Assembly: GCF_013294005.1 (NCBI RefSeq)
Contig: NZ_JABSNK010000005.1
Location: 248,001 to 312,000, forward strand
Length of the DNA: 64,000 bases
Origin: Flavobacterium gelidicaeli
Lineage (GTDB): Bacteria > Bacteroidota > Bacteroidia > Flavobacteriales > Flavobacteriaceae
Reading direction: 5' to 3'
The notes under the pieces were generated by a model, which made no database searches, had not been told where the DNA came from, and worked only from the letters and a program-made list of their open reading frames with translations. Numbering within the stretch: position 1 is the first letter of the stretch; every line of letters starts with the position of its first letter. The translations under genes and the position numbers were made by a program. Positions 1 through 7,173 of the stretch are shown here, piece after piece.

Positions 1-513
1 ACTAAAGATGAATTTGTAAATCTTATTAATTTAGAAGAAGTACCCAAGTATTTCAAAAAAGGCAACCATCAATACCACTTCAATATCGATTCGGAGCGAT
101 CTTATGTGAATGAAAGAACATTAGCTAGTTTTTTTGGCGCGATGCTTGAAGTTAATTATTTAGACATTAGCTGCAATGGTTTTAGCCACGAAGATGGCTC
201 CAGTAGACCTAGCCGAAGTCATATTAATGGCAATAATGGCGATTTTAAATACCTAAGAATTAATAAAACTATGAAATGCGGCTCCGGAACTAGTTTAAAT
301 ATTAGTAAATCCCCTGATGCACTCGACGTTACACGACAAAACAAATGGATTGATGCCTTATACAAATTTGGCTGGAAACAAATGCTCGGTTGGTCTTATA
401 CTATTGATAAAAAAACTGAATATTTACATCACATTACACATAAAACAAAAAATCACCATCATCATTTGCATGTTCAAAGTTACGAACCACAATTTAAAGA
501 AATAAAACTATGA
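1..513 (+). CDS. M15/LAS-type metallopeptidase, 3' part (5' end outside window)
   Basis: The reading frame is open from base 1 to the TGA at 511-513, so this is the last 170 residues of a gene that starts upstream; the GTG at 106 is an internal codon. The pattern H-x-x-G-x-x-x-D (His codon at 220, Asp codon at 241) preceded by Ser two residues earlier, and a later HLH (His codons 463 and 469), match the zinc-ligand layout of LAS metallopeptidases such as D-Ala-D-Ala carboxypeptidases and murein endopeptidases. This suggests cleavage of peptide cross-links in peptidoglycan or of a small peptide; substrate and location cannot be read because the N-terminus is missing. The stop overlaps the next start as ATGA, so the two genes are probably co-translated. 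The zinc motif is fairly clear; family placement within LAS is inference. Confidence 0.7.
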   Translation, partial: TKDEFVNLINLEEVPKYFKKGNHQYHFNIDSERSYVNERTLASFFGAMLEVNYLDISCNGFSHEDGSSRPSRSHINGNNGDFKYLRINKTMKCGSGTSLNISKSPDALDVTRQNKWIDALYKFGWKQMLGWSYTIDKKTEYLHHITHKTKNHHHHLHVQSYEPQFKEIKL

Positions 514-1127
514 AAAAAGCAGCTTTATTATTACTATTAATAGTCGTTTTTTCATGTAAAAAAGAAGGTGAAAAATCTACCAATACCAAAACAGAAATAG
601 CTAAAACAGATAGTATTGTTTATAATACTAATGATTTTCAGCCACATTTAAAATTAGAAGATGAGTTTAGTGAATTTGAATTAACTGGACTTAAAAATCC
701 TGAAAAGTTCACCGCTGTAGAGCTTACTTATCCGATAAAAGAGAATGAATTTGATTTTAAAAAATCAGCTGACTTTGATTATTTTACCGTTAATGATTTT
801 AATGTAGACAAAACAAAATGTAAAATAATCGCATTTTCATCTTATGGAGAAAATGACTCAAAAATAGTTAATTTGCAATTAAACAGTTATCAATCAGGCG
901 AACAAAAAGATGCTTTATTACTTGATTGTAGGTTCACTTTTGAAACGGAATACTACCGTAATTTTGAAATTAAAAAAGACGGTACTGTTATCATAAAAAA
1001 AATTGCTGTTAATGGTTTACTTTACAATAATGAAGGTGATATTACAGGTGAGAAAGCAGTAAATGACACAACCACTGAAGTTGTAAAATATAAAATGAAT
1101 GCTAATGGTCAGTTTGTAAAGTTTTAA
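510..1127 (+). CDS. hypothetical lipoprotein, 205 aa
   Basis: The protein begins with a short basic and leucine-rich signal peptide ending in a lipobox (VFSC, Cys16), so it should be a lipid-anchored envelope protein. The residues after Cys are KKEGE rather than the acidic run that directs flavobacterial lipoproteins to the cell surface, so it probably faces the periplasm. The mature part is Lys/Asp/Glu-rich with alternating hydrophobic residues that look like beta strands; I recognise no domain. The start ATG overlaps the stop of the upstream metallopeptidase (ATGA at 510-513), so the two probably form an operon and may act together at the cell wall. A terminator hairpin follows about 35 bases after the stop. 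Confidence 0.75.
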   Translation: MKKAALLLLLIVVFSCKKEGEKSTNTKTEIAKTDSIVYNTNDFQPHLKLEDEFSEFELTGLKNPEKFTAVELTYPIKENEFDFKKSADFDYFTVNDFNVDKTKCKIIAFSSYGENDSKIVNLQLNSYQSGEQKDALLLDCRFTFETEYYRNFEIKKDGTVIIKKIAVNGLLYNNEGDITGEKAVNDTTTEVVKYKMNANGQFVKF

Positions 1128-1160
1128 TTTTACACTTATTACTCTAGCAACCAAATATAA

Positions 1161-1195
1161 AAAAGGCTCTAAGTGAAATTTAGAGCCTTTTTTTT
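1161..1195. terminator. bidirectional rho-independent terminator
   Basis: A 9-bp stem (1164-1172 with 1180-1188) with a 7-base loop is followed by a run of eight T on the plus strand and preceded by a run of A. It lies between the convergent lipoprotein and bcp genes and can serve both. Confidence 0.85.
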
Positions 1196-1198
1196 GTA

Positions 1199-1651
1199 TT
1201 ATTTCAAAATTTGCGCAGCGTGCTCTTTTGTTTTTACTTTTTCGATTACTTCATCTATGATTCCGTTTTCATCGATTACAAAAGTGGTTCTGTGAATTCC
1301 GTCGTATTCTTTACCCATGAATTTTTTAGGTCCCCAAACTCCAAATGCTTCGATTACTGCTTTATCTTCATCGGCTAATAAAGGAAAAGGAAAATTGTAT
1401 TTTTCTTTAAACTTAGCTTGTCTTGCAGCAGGATCTGCACTTACTCCTAATAACGCATAATTATTAGCTTCAAAACGTTTAAAGTTATCTCTTAAGTCAC
1501 ATGCTTCTGCAGTACAACCTGGCGTACTTGCTTTTGGGTAGAAAAAAACAACTAGTTTTTTTCCTTTATAATCAGCTAGTTTATGTGCATTTCCGTCTTG
1601 ATCTACTCCTGAAAAAGCGGGTGCTTTATCTCCTTTTTTTAATGTTGTCAT
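1199..1651 (-). CDS. bcp: thioredoxin-dependent thiol peroxidase (Bcp/PrxQ)
   Basis: At 150 residues this is a full-length cytoplasmic atypical 2-Cys peroxiredoxin of the Bcp/PrxQ family, which reduces hydrogen peroxide and organic hydroperoxides with thioredoxin as electron donor. The active-site segment TPGCTAEAC places the peroxidatic cysteine at Cys46 and the resolving cysteine five residues later at Cys51, the spacing of E. coli Bcp. The thioredoxin-fold strand VVFFYPKAS precedes it, and the conserved RTTFVID strand lies near residue 120. It is convergent with the upstream lipoprotein operon and divergent from nth. No leader sequence is present. Confidence 0.95.
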   Translation of the reverse strand: MTTLKKGDKAPAFSGVDQDGNAHKLADYKGKKLVVFFYPKASTPGCTAEACDLRDNFKRFEANNYALLGVSADPAARQAKFKEKYNFPFPLLADEDKAVIEAFGVWGPKKFMGKEYDGIHRTTFVIDENGIIDEVIEKVKTKEHAAQILK

Positions 1652-1734
1652 AAGTTTGTATTTTATTTATACGCGTTGTTAACCGCAAGATTTATTATTT
1701 TTTAACTTGTTGTATCAAATTTATATACTGCTTT

Positions 1735-1817
1735 ATGCCCCAGATGGTCGTGGAAAGCCCGGACTGAAAAAACCTATTTTTTTCTTGGTAAAAAAGAGCG
1801 ACCATAGGAAGCTCCTT
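1735..1817 (+). ncRNA. structured repeated element, copy 1 (Flavo-1-like)
   Basis: This stretch shares ordered conserved blocks with the element at 14885-14966: GCCC, then GATGG, then TGGAAA near the 5' end, and AGGA followed by AGCTCCT at the 3' end. TGGTCG (1745-1750) is complementary to CGACCA (1799-1804), and an inner T-run/A-run hairpin lies between them. The equivalent bases in copy 2 differ but still pair, which supports a conserved RNA helix. The pattern reminds me of the Flavo-1 repeated RNA motif of Flavobacteria; that name is from memory. It lies upstream of nth, but about 105 bases separate it from the start codon, so a regulatory link is uncertain. Confidence 0.55.
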
Positions 1818-1922
1818 ATTTACCTTAGAAAAAAAGGTTTTTGAAGGAGGACTTGTAACATACAGCTGGATTAGGCACATGATAAAAATTATGCTATTTT
1901 TACAAGATATAAAATTACAAAA

Positions 1923-2573
1923 ATGACTAAGCAAGAACGGGTAACATTTGTTATAAATACGTTAAAAGAATTATATCCTACCATCCCAATTCCGTTAGAT
2001 CATAAAGATCCTTATACGTTGTTGATTGCGGTTTTGCTTTCGGCGCAATGTACTGATGTACGTGTGAACCAAATTACGCCTTTGTTGTTTGCTAAGGCTG
2101 ATAATCCTTATGATATGATCAAAATGTCTGTAGAGGAAATCAGGGATATTATACGTCCTTGTGGGCTTTCGCCAATGAAATCTAAAGGCATTCATGGCTT
2201 GTCACATATTTTAATCGATAAACATAACGGTATTGTTCCCCAGAGTTTTGAATACTTAGAAGAATTACCTGCAGTGGGACATAAAACCGCTAGTGTAGTG
2301 ATGTCACAAGCCTTTGGAGTTCCTGCTTTTCCTGTAGATACACACATTCACCGATTGATGTATCGCTGGAATTTAACCAATGGTAAAAATGTTGTACAGA
2401 CTGAAAAAGATGCCAAACGTATTTTCCCAGAGGAGATATGGAACGACCTCCACTTACAAATTATTTGGTATGGAAGGCAATATTCTCCAGCTCGCGGTTG
2501 GGATTTAGAAAAGGATATTATTACCAAAACAATAGGTAGAAAAACAGTTATAAACGACTATCATAATAAATAA
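1923..2573 (+). CDS. nth: endonuclease III, form lacking the Fe-S cluster cysteines
   Basis: This bifunctional DNA glycosylase/AP lyase would remove oxidised pyrimidines in base excision repair. The helix-hairpin-helix segment LPAVGHKTA carries the catalytic lysine (Lys121), and VDTHIHR carries the catalytic aspartate (Asp139). The 216-residue length fits the family. The odd point is the C-terminus: E. coli Nth has four cysteines there binding a [4Fe-4S] cluster, while this protein has only Cys43 and Cys80, both outside that region, and the usual cluster loop is replaced by YSPARGWD and a short basic tail. The catalytic residues are intact, so it is probably active without a cluster. It is divergent from bcp and convergent with the BNR lipoprotein gene. 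Confidence 0.93.
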   Translation: MTKQERVTFVINTLKELYPTIPIPLDHKDPYTLLIAVLLSAQCTDVRVNQITPLLFAKADNPYDMIKMSVEEIRDIIRPCGLSPMKSKGIHGLSHILIDKHNGIVPQSFEYLEELPAVGHKTASVVMSQAFGVPAFPVDTHIHRLMYRWNLTNGKNVVQTEKDAKRIFPEEIWNDLHLQIIWYGRQYSPARGWDLEKDIITKTIGRKTVINDYHNK

Positions 2574-2598
2574 TCAACTCTTTTACACAAGCGTTTGT

Positions 2599-3654
2599 TT
2601 AGAAAAAACTCAGTTTGATCATGATATTTTTTCCAGCTGCTATGGCTGTTTTATTATCTACGAATCTAATAGTGTACAAATTAGGATTAGTTGCTAATTG
2701 TTGCCAAGAATCGCCGCTATCATTTGAATAATAAACTCCCGAAGTACCAACACTCACTAAAGATTTACCTTTACTATTAGGTACATATTGTACGCAAGAA
2801 CTGTAACCAAAACCACTGTTTTCAGCGACTAATTCCCATGTCTTTCCGCCATCACTAGTACGTGCTTTATTCCCGTAATTTTGATCTGGTTTTTCATAAT
2901 TTCCACCAGCAACAAAACCATTTTTAGCATCATAAAAATCGGCCGTAAAGATGCCTGTCATTGCTTCGCCTTGTACTATAGGCGTGCTGTGTTTTTGCCA
3001 TGTTTTTCCTTTATCAAGGGAGATAATTACGTTTGCCTTTTTACCTCCACTCACAATCCAAGTAGTGTTGTTTTTTATAACGATATTTGTATTACTAGCT
3101 GCAAAAGCGGCTTCGCCTTCATCAACTTTAGGTAATGCATCACAATTCACTTTTTGCCAAGTATTTCCACCATCTCTGGTTATAATAACCGAAAGACAAT
3201 TTTCAATAGGATCCCCCATTGCGATTCCCTCTTTATCATTCCAGAATTTCATGCTATCGTAAAACACTTTTTCATGCTTTTCTTGATATACTACATTAAC
3301 CATTAAATCTTTCTTATTTATTTTATACAGCATGGCTGGATTTGCGACATTTAAGATAAATAATGACGTACTATTTTGAGCGATACTTCTAAATTCAAGA
3401 TTTTCTACTGGAATTATGTTTTCAACTTTATGGGTACTTTTTAAATTGTAATATCCATAACGTGAATTATTAGCTGCGTACCAAACTTTATCTGCATCAA
3501 TAGCAATTGCTCGAATGCTTATTTTATCTTCAAAAAGCGTGTCTATTTTTACTGCTGTGTATTTTTTTGAAGCGGTAGCTCGGTTTTTAGTATTGGACAT
3601 TTTGCAACCAGCAAGAACAAAAAGACAACTTAATATTAAAAGATAATTTTTCAT
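2599..3654 (-). CDS. Ycf48/BNR-repeat beta-propeller lipoprotein
   Basis: A signal peptide ends in the lipobox VLAGC (Cys17), with KMSN following, so a periplasm-facing lipoprotein is likely. The 351-residue protein carries at least four BNR (Asp-box) motifs: TRDGGNTW, SLDKGKTW, TSDGGKTW and SNDSGDSW, spaced along the chain as in Ycf48-like and sialidase-like propellers. Related bacterial proteins are often labelled oxidoreductase or photosystem-stability-like; no redox motif is visible and this organism has no photosystem, so I would not assign an enzyme activity. Asp boxes are structural, and sialidase catalytic residues are not apparent. It stands alone, convergent with nth and divergent from the following exported protein. 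Confidence 0.8.
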   Translation of the reverse strand: MKNYLLILSCLFVLAGCKMSNTKNRATASKKYTAVKIDTLFEDKISIRAIAIDADKVWYAANNSRYGYYNLKSTHKVENIIPVENLEFRSIAQNSTSLFILNVANPAMLYKINKKDLMVNVVYQEKHEKVFYDSMKFWNDKEGIAMGDPIENCLSVIITRDGGNTWQKVNCDALPKVDEGEAAFAASNTNIVIKNNTTWIVSGGKKANVIISLDKGKTWQKHSTPIVQGEAMTGIFTADFYDAKNGFVAGGNYEKPDQNYGNKARTSDGGKTWELVAENSGFGYSSCVQYVPNSKGKSLVSVGTSGVYYSNDSGDSWQQLATNPNLYTIRFVDNKTAIAAGKNIMIKLSFF

Positions 3655-3760
3655 TTAGGAATATATTTTGAGCTAATTTACAATTTAAAATAAAACTCGC
3701 AATTAAGAGTGAAAAATTTATTGGCACAGTAATTGGGTATTCTGTAATAACAATTATTAA

Positions 3761-3768
3761 TACCTTTG
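3761..3768 (+). promoter_or_regulatory. TAccTTTG -7 element touching the start codon
   Basis: TACCTTTG matches the Bacteroidota -7 consensus TAnnTTTG, and a TTG lies at 3733-3735, 25 bases upstream. The ATG at 3771 starts only two bases after the element, so transcription would start at or just past the start codon, implying a leaderless mRNA or a coincidental match. Confidence 0.5.
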
Positions 3769-3770
3769 TT

Positions 3771-4946
3771 ATGAAAACTAAAATACTATTATTAAGTCTT
3801 GCGACCACCGTTTTTGCATTGCAATCACAGGCGCAAAATAGCACCAGAGTAAATGCAGCTAATTATGAAATAAGTGATAATTTAGATCTTAGAGCAGTTG
3901 CTTCTATCTTTGGGGATTCAAGAAACATTCAAGATTTTGAAAGAAAGCTAAATGATCCAGAAATCCAAATTTCGAATTTAGATCTAAATAATGATGACGA
4001 GGTAGATTATTTACGTGTTATAGAAACCGTAGAAAACAAAACCCACTTAGTTGTTATTCAAGCAGTACTTGATCGTGATGTTTACCAAGATGTTGCAACT
4101 ATTGATCTTGAGAGAGATCACAATAATAAAGTACAAATTCAGTTTGTAGGTAACGAGTTCATGTATGGTTCAAACTATATTTATGAGCCAGTTTATTATA
4201 GCACACCAGCAATTTATGCTTCATTCTGGACCTCTAATTACCGTCCGTATGTTTCTAGCTACAACTGGAACTACTACCCTACTTATTATAATGCGTGGAA
4301 TCCTTATCCAGTGTATCGTTATAGAAATAATATTAGTGTAAACATTAACATTAATAACCGATACAACTATGTAAATTCAAGACGAAGCAATCAAGCTGTC
4401 GTTATTTATAATTCAAGACGTTCAAATGGTTACGAAAGGCTGCATCCTAATTACGCATTTTCAAGAAGAAATACTACAGTAATTAATCGTTATGAATTAG
4501 ATCAATCTAGAAGCCCTAGAAGAATAAGTTCAAGAAGCGAAGTAGGATACAATAACAGAAACAGCACTTCAAGAACAGTAAGTACGAGAAGACCTCAAAA
4601 TGAACGAGTATATTCTCAAAACAGAGTGACTACATCTAGAGAGTCTGCGCCTACGCGAAGAGAATACTCGCAAAGAACTACAACTGACGCTAGACCTGTA
4701 CGTACAACAACTCAAAGAGACTACTCACAAAGAAGAACTACAGCAACAATACCACAGCGAGAAAGTTCAAACACAAGTAGATCAAGAGAAAGTACGCCTC
4801 AAAGAACAGAAACGCGTAGATCAAGTAGTCTAGGAAACGGAAGTTCTACTAGACAAAGTAGTTCACAAAGAACAGAATCTAATAGAGCAACTAACTCTAG
4901 AGAATCAAACTCAGTTTCATCAAGATCAGAAAACAGACGTTCTTAG
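3771..4946 (+). CDS. exported protein with Arg/Ser/Thr-rich tail, 391 aa
   Basis: The protein has a clear signal peptide (MKTKILLLSLATTVFA, probable cleavage after the following QSQA). Residues about 25-125 look folded and contain the acidic segment LNNDDEVDYLRVIE. Residues about 130-205 are rich in Tyr, Asn, Trp and Pro. From about 210 to the end it is low-complexity Arg/Ser/Thr/Gln with repeated RREYSQR, RRSSS and TTTRD-like pieces and almost no hydrophobics, so it should be disordered and very basic. I do not recognise a family for the whole protein. The tail could bind anionic polymers such as DNA, LPS or cell-wall material, which is inference. There is no T9SS signal or outer-membrane barrel. 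No alternative Met follows the first until about residue 129, so the start is secure despite the crowded promoter. Confidence 0.8.
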   Translation: MKTKILLLSLATTVFALQSQAQNSTRVNAANYEISDNLDLRAVASIFGDSRNIQDFERKLNDPEIQISNLDLNNDDEVDYLRVIETVENKTHLVVIQAVLDRDVYQDVATIDLERDHNNKVQIQFVGNEFMYGSNYIYEPVYYSTPAIYASFWTSNYRPYVSSYNWNYYPTYYNAWNPYPVYRYRNNISVNININNRYNYVNSRRSNQAVVIYNSRRSNGYERLHPNYAFSRRNTTVINRYELDQSRSPRRISSRSEVGYNNRNSTSRTVSTRRPQNERVYSQNRVTTSRESAPTRREYSQRTTTDARPVRTTTQRDYSQRRTTATIPQRESSNTSRSRESTPQRTETRRSSSLGNGSSTRQSSSQRTESNRATNSRESNSVSSRSENRRS

Positions 4947-4965
4947 AACCATAATAAACATACAT

Positions 4966-5000
4966 TAAAACACGGTTAAATATAGCCGTGTTTTTTTTTG
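4966..5000 (+). terminator. rho-independent terminator
   Basis: Arms AAACACGG and CCGTGTTT close a loop of about eight bases and are followed by nine or more T. It ends the exported-protein gene. Confidence 0.85.
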
Positions 5001-5040
5001 TCTTTTTTTAAATAAAGCCTCTTAATTTATTTAAAAAGAG

Positions 5041-5048
5041 TAAATTTG
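5041..5048 (+). promoter_or_regulatory. TAaaTTTG -7 element of kup
   Basis: An exact match to TAnnTTTG 23 bases before the kup start, giving an expected leader of roughly 19 bases. No TTG is seen at the usual upstream distance. Confidence 0.55.
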
Positions 5049-5071
5049 ACCCGTTATTTTAATTTTAGCAA

Positions 5072-7033
5072 ATGAGCACCTCGCACAAAAACTTGCATTC
5101 CAAATTAACCTTAGGTGGTTTATTAATTACATTAGGAATAATATACGGAGATATTGGTACCTCGCCACTGTATGTAATGAAAGCCATACTTGGCGAAAGT
5201 ATAATTACAGCCGATGTTGTTTTAGGAGGTATTTCTGCAGTTTTCTGGACACTGACCTTACAAACGACTATAAAATATGTAATTATCACATTAAGCGCTG
5301 ATAATCATGGAGAAGGCGGAATCTTTGCATTATATGCATTAGTCAAAAAAACAAAAATTAAATGGCTTATTGTCCCCGCCATCATTGGTGGAAGTGCATT
5401 ACTTGCTGATGGAATTATAACCCCCCCAATATCTGTATCTTCGGCAATAGAAGGAATTAGAACGTACTACCCTAGTATAAATACCGTTCCTATCGTAATA
5501 GGGATTTTATTTGTCCTGTTTACAATACAGCAATTTGGAACAAAACTAGTTGGTAAATTTTTTGCACCTATGATGCTTGTTTGGTTTAGTATGCTGGGAG
5601 TTCTTGGAGTCATCCAAATTGCAAAATTTCCAGAAGTTTTTAAAGCATTCAACCCTTACTACGCTTACCACTTATTAGCTATTCACCCCGAAGGTTTTTT
5701 TGTATTGGGATTTGTATTCCTTTGTACCACTGGTGCTGAGGCATTATATTCTGACATGGGGCATTGTGGTCGAAAAAATATTCGTATCAGTTGGATTTTT
5801 GTAAAAACAGCTTTAGTATTAAATTATTTTGGTCAAGCAGCTTACTTAATACAACATGAAGGCGAAACATTACAGTCATTAGGAGGATCAAATGGGAATC
5901 CGTTTTATCTTATCATGGCTAGCTGGTTTCAACCTATCGGAATTGTGATTTCTACGCTTGCTGCTGTAATTGCTTCTCAAGCACTTATTAGTGGTTCATT
6001 TACTTTAATTAATGAGGCAATGAGATTGAACTTTTGGCCTAAAGTAAGAATTAAATACCCTACTGAAGTAAAGGGACAATTATACATACCATCCATTAAC
6101 TGGTTATTATTTATTGGTTGTGTGGGTATTGTATTGCATTTTGAAGAATCTAGCAACATGGAACATGCCTATGGTTTAGCAATTATTTTATGCATGATCA
6201 TGACTACCATTTTACTTAATTTTTATTTAATCATGAAAAGGGTAAAATTATACTTCATCATCCCTTTGATTACGGTTTATCTAGCAATTGAATTGAGTTT
6301 CTTAGCAGCCAATATCACCAAATTTGCTGATGGAGGTTATGTAACCTTGATAATAGCATTGATGTTAATTTCAGTTATGACTACCTGGTATCTAGCTAAG
6401 AAAATTAGTAAAAACTATACTCGAATCGTTAAGATTGCCGATTATAAAAAAGTACTGATGGAATTAAGTGCTGATTTATCTATACCAAAATACGCTACGC
6501 ATTTAGTTTACATGACCAATGCTAATCGTGTCGATGAAATTGAGGAAAAAGTAATGTATTCTATTTTACAAAAAAGACCCAAAAGAGCTGACATATATTG
6601 GTTTGTTCACGTTAATATTTTAAGTGAGCCTTATAAAACAGAATATAAAGTAACTGAAATTCTTAAAGACGATTTATACCGTGTAGATTTTAATTTAGGA
6701 TTTAGAGAACCCACTAAAATCAACTTAATGTTCAAGGAAGTAATTAAGGATATGGTTAAAAAAGGAGAAGTAGATATCACGAGTCGTTATGAATCTTTAA
6801 ATAAAAATAATATTATTGGCGACTTTAAATTTGTACTATCCGAAAAATTCCTTTCAAACGATAGTGATATGAGTTGGCATGAAAAAATCATCATGAATTC
6901 TTATTTCTTAATCAAGAAATTCAGTTTATCCGAAGAAAGTGCTTTTGGATTAGACAGTAGTTCTGTAAAAATAGAAAAATTCCCAATGGTGTTACATGCA
7001 CCTGAAAATATAGGATTAACCCGAATTAAATAG
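5072..7033 (+). CDS. kup: KUP-family potassium uptake protein
   Basis: This is a full-length (653 aa) inner-membrane K+ transporter of the KUP/HAK/KT family, thought to act as a K+/H+ symporter. The first segment holds the family motif GIIYGDIGTSPLY (about residues 22-34), followed by about a dozen hydrophobic helices to about residue 440, and then a hydrophilic cytoplasmic C-terminal domain of about 200 residues. Other typical pieces are GGIFALYAL, TGAEALYSDMGHCG and SQALISG. The gene stands alone between two strong terminators and has its own -7 element. K+ uptake serves turgor and pH homeostasis; nothing here shows special regulation. Confidence 0.95.
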   Translation: MSTSHKNLHSKLTLGGLLITLGIIYGDIGTSPLYVMKAILGESIITADVVLGGISAVFWTLTLQTTIKYVIITLSADNHGEGGIFALYALVKKTKIKWLIVPAIIGGSALLADGIITPPISVSSAIEGIRTYYPSINTVPIVIGILFVLFTIQQFGTKLVGKFFAPMMLVWFSMLGVLGVIQIAKFPEVFKAFNPYYAYHLLAIHPEGFFVLGFVFLCTTGAEALYSDMGHCGRKNIRISWIFVKTALVLNYFGQAAYLIQHEGETLQSLGGSNGNPFYLIMASWFQPIGIVISTLAAVIASQALISGSFTLINEAMRLNFWPKVRIKYPTEVKGQLYIPSINWLLFIGCVGIVLHFEESSNMEHAYGLAIILCMIMTTILLNFYLIMKRVKLYFIIPLITVYLAIELSFLAANITKFADGGYVTLIIALMLISVMTTWYLAKKISKNYTRIVKIADYKKVLMELSADLSIPKYATHLVYMTNANRVDEIEEKVMYSILQKRPKRADIYWFVHVNILSEPYKTEYKVTEILKDDLYRVDFNLGFREPTKINLMFKEVIKDMVKKGEVDITSRYESLNKNNIIGDFKFVLSEKFLSNDSDMSWHEKIIMNSYFLIKKFSLSEESAFGLDSSSVKIEKFPMVLHAPENIGLTRIK

Positions 7034-7054
7034 TTCGGTTTTCAATAAATTAAG

Positions 7055-7088
7055 AAAAACACTGTAATACTACAGTGTTTTTTTTTTG
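7055..7088 (+). terminator. rho-independent terminator of kup
   Basis: A perfect 10-bp stem (7057-7066 with 7071-7080), a 4-base loop ATAC and a continuous T run. Confidence 0.9.
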
Positions 7089-7148
7089 ATAATGAAAATA
7101 TAAAGTCAACATTCATTATTAAAAATTTATCTTTCAATCAATTAATAC

Positions 7149-7156
7149 TACCTTTG
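7149..7156 (+). promoter_or_regulatory. TAccTTTG -7 element of the methyltransferase gene
   Basis: An exact TAnnTTTG match 17 bases before the start codon; the predicted leader is about 13 bases. Confidence 0.6.
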
Positions 7157-7173
7157 CACCTCAATTAATAAAA

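Noticed and set aside
106..108. GTG as the start codon of the first gene
   Set aside because: The frame is open upstream to base 1, so the gene most likely begins before the window.
317..505. 62-codon plus-strand open frame inside the metallopeptidase gene
   Set aside because: It is a shifted reading of a region whose main frame shows conserved zinc ligands.
1695..1934. 79-codon minus-strand open frame upstream of nth
   Set aside because: It lies across the structured element and shows no protein-like pattern; it is probably chance.
2599..3654. Oxidoreductase or sialidase activity for the BNR protein
   Set aside because: Asp boxes are structural repeats, and no redox or sialidase catalytic residues are apparent.
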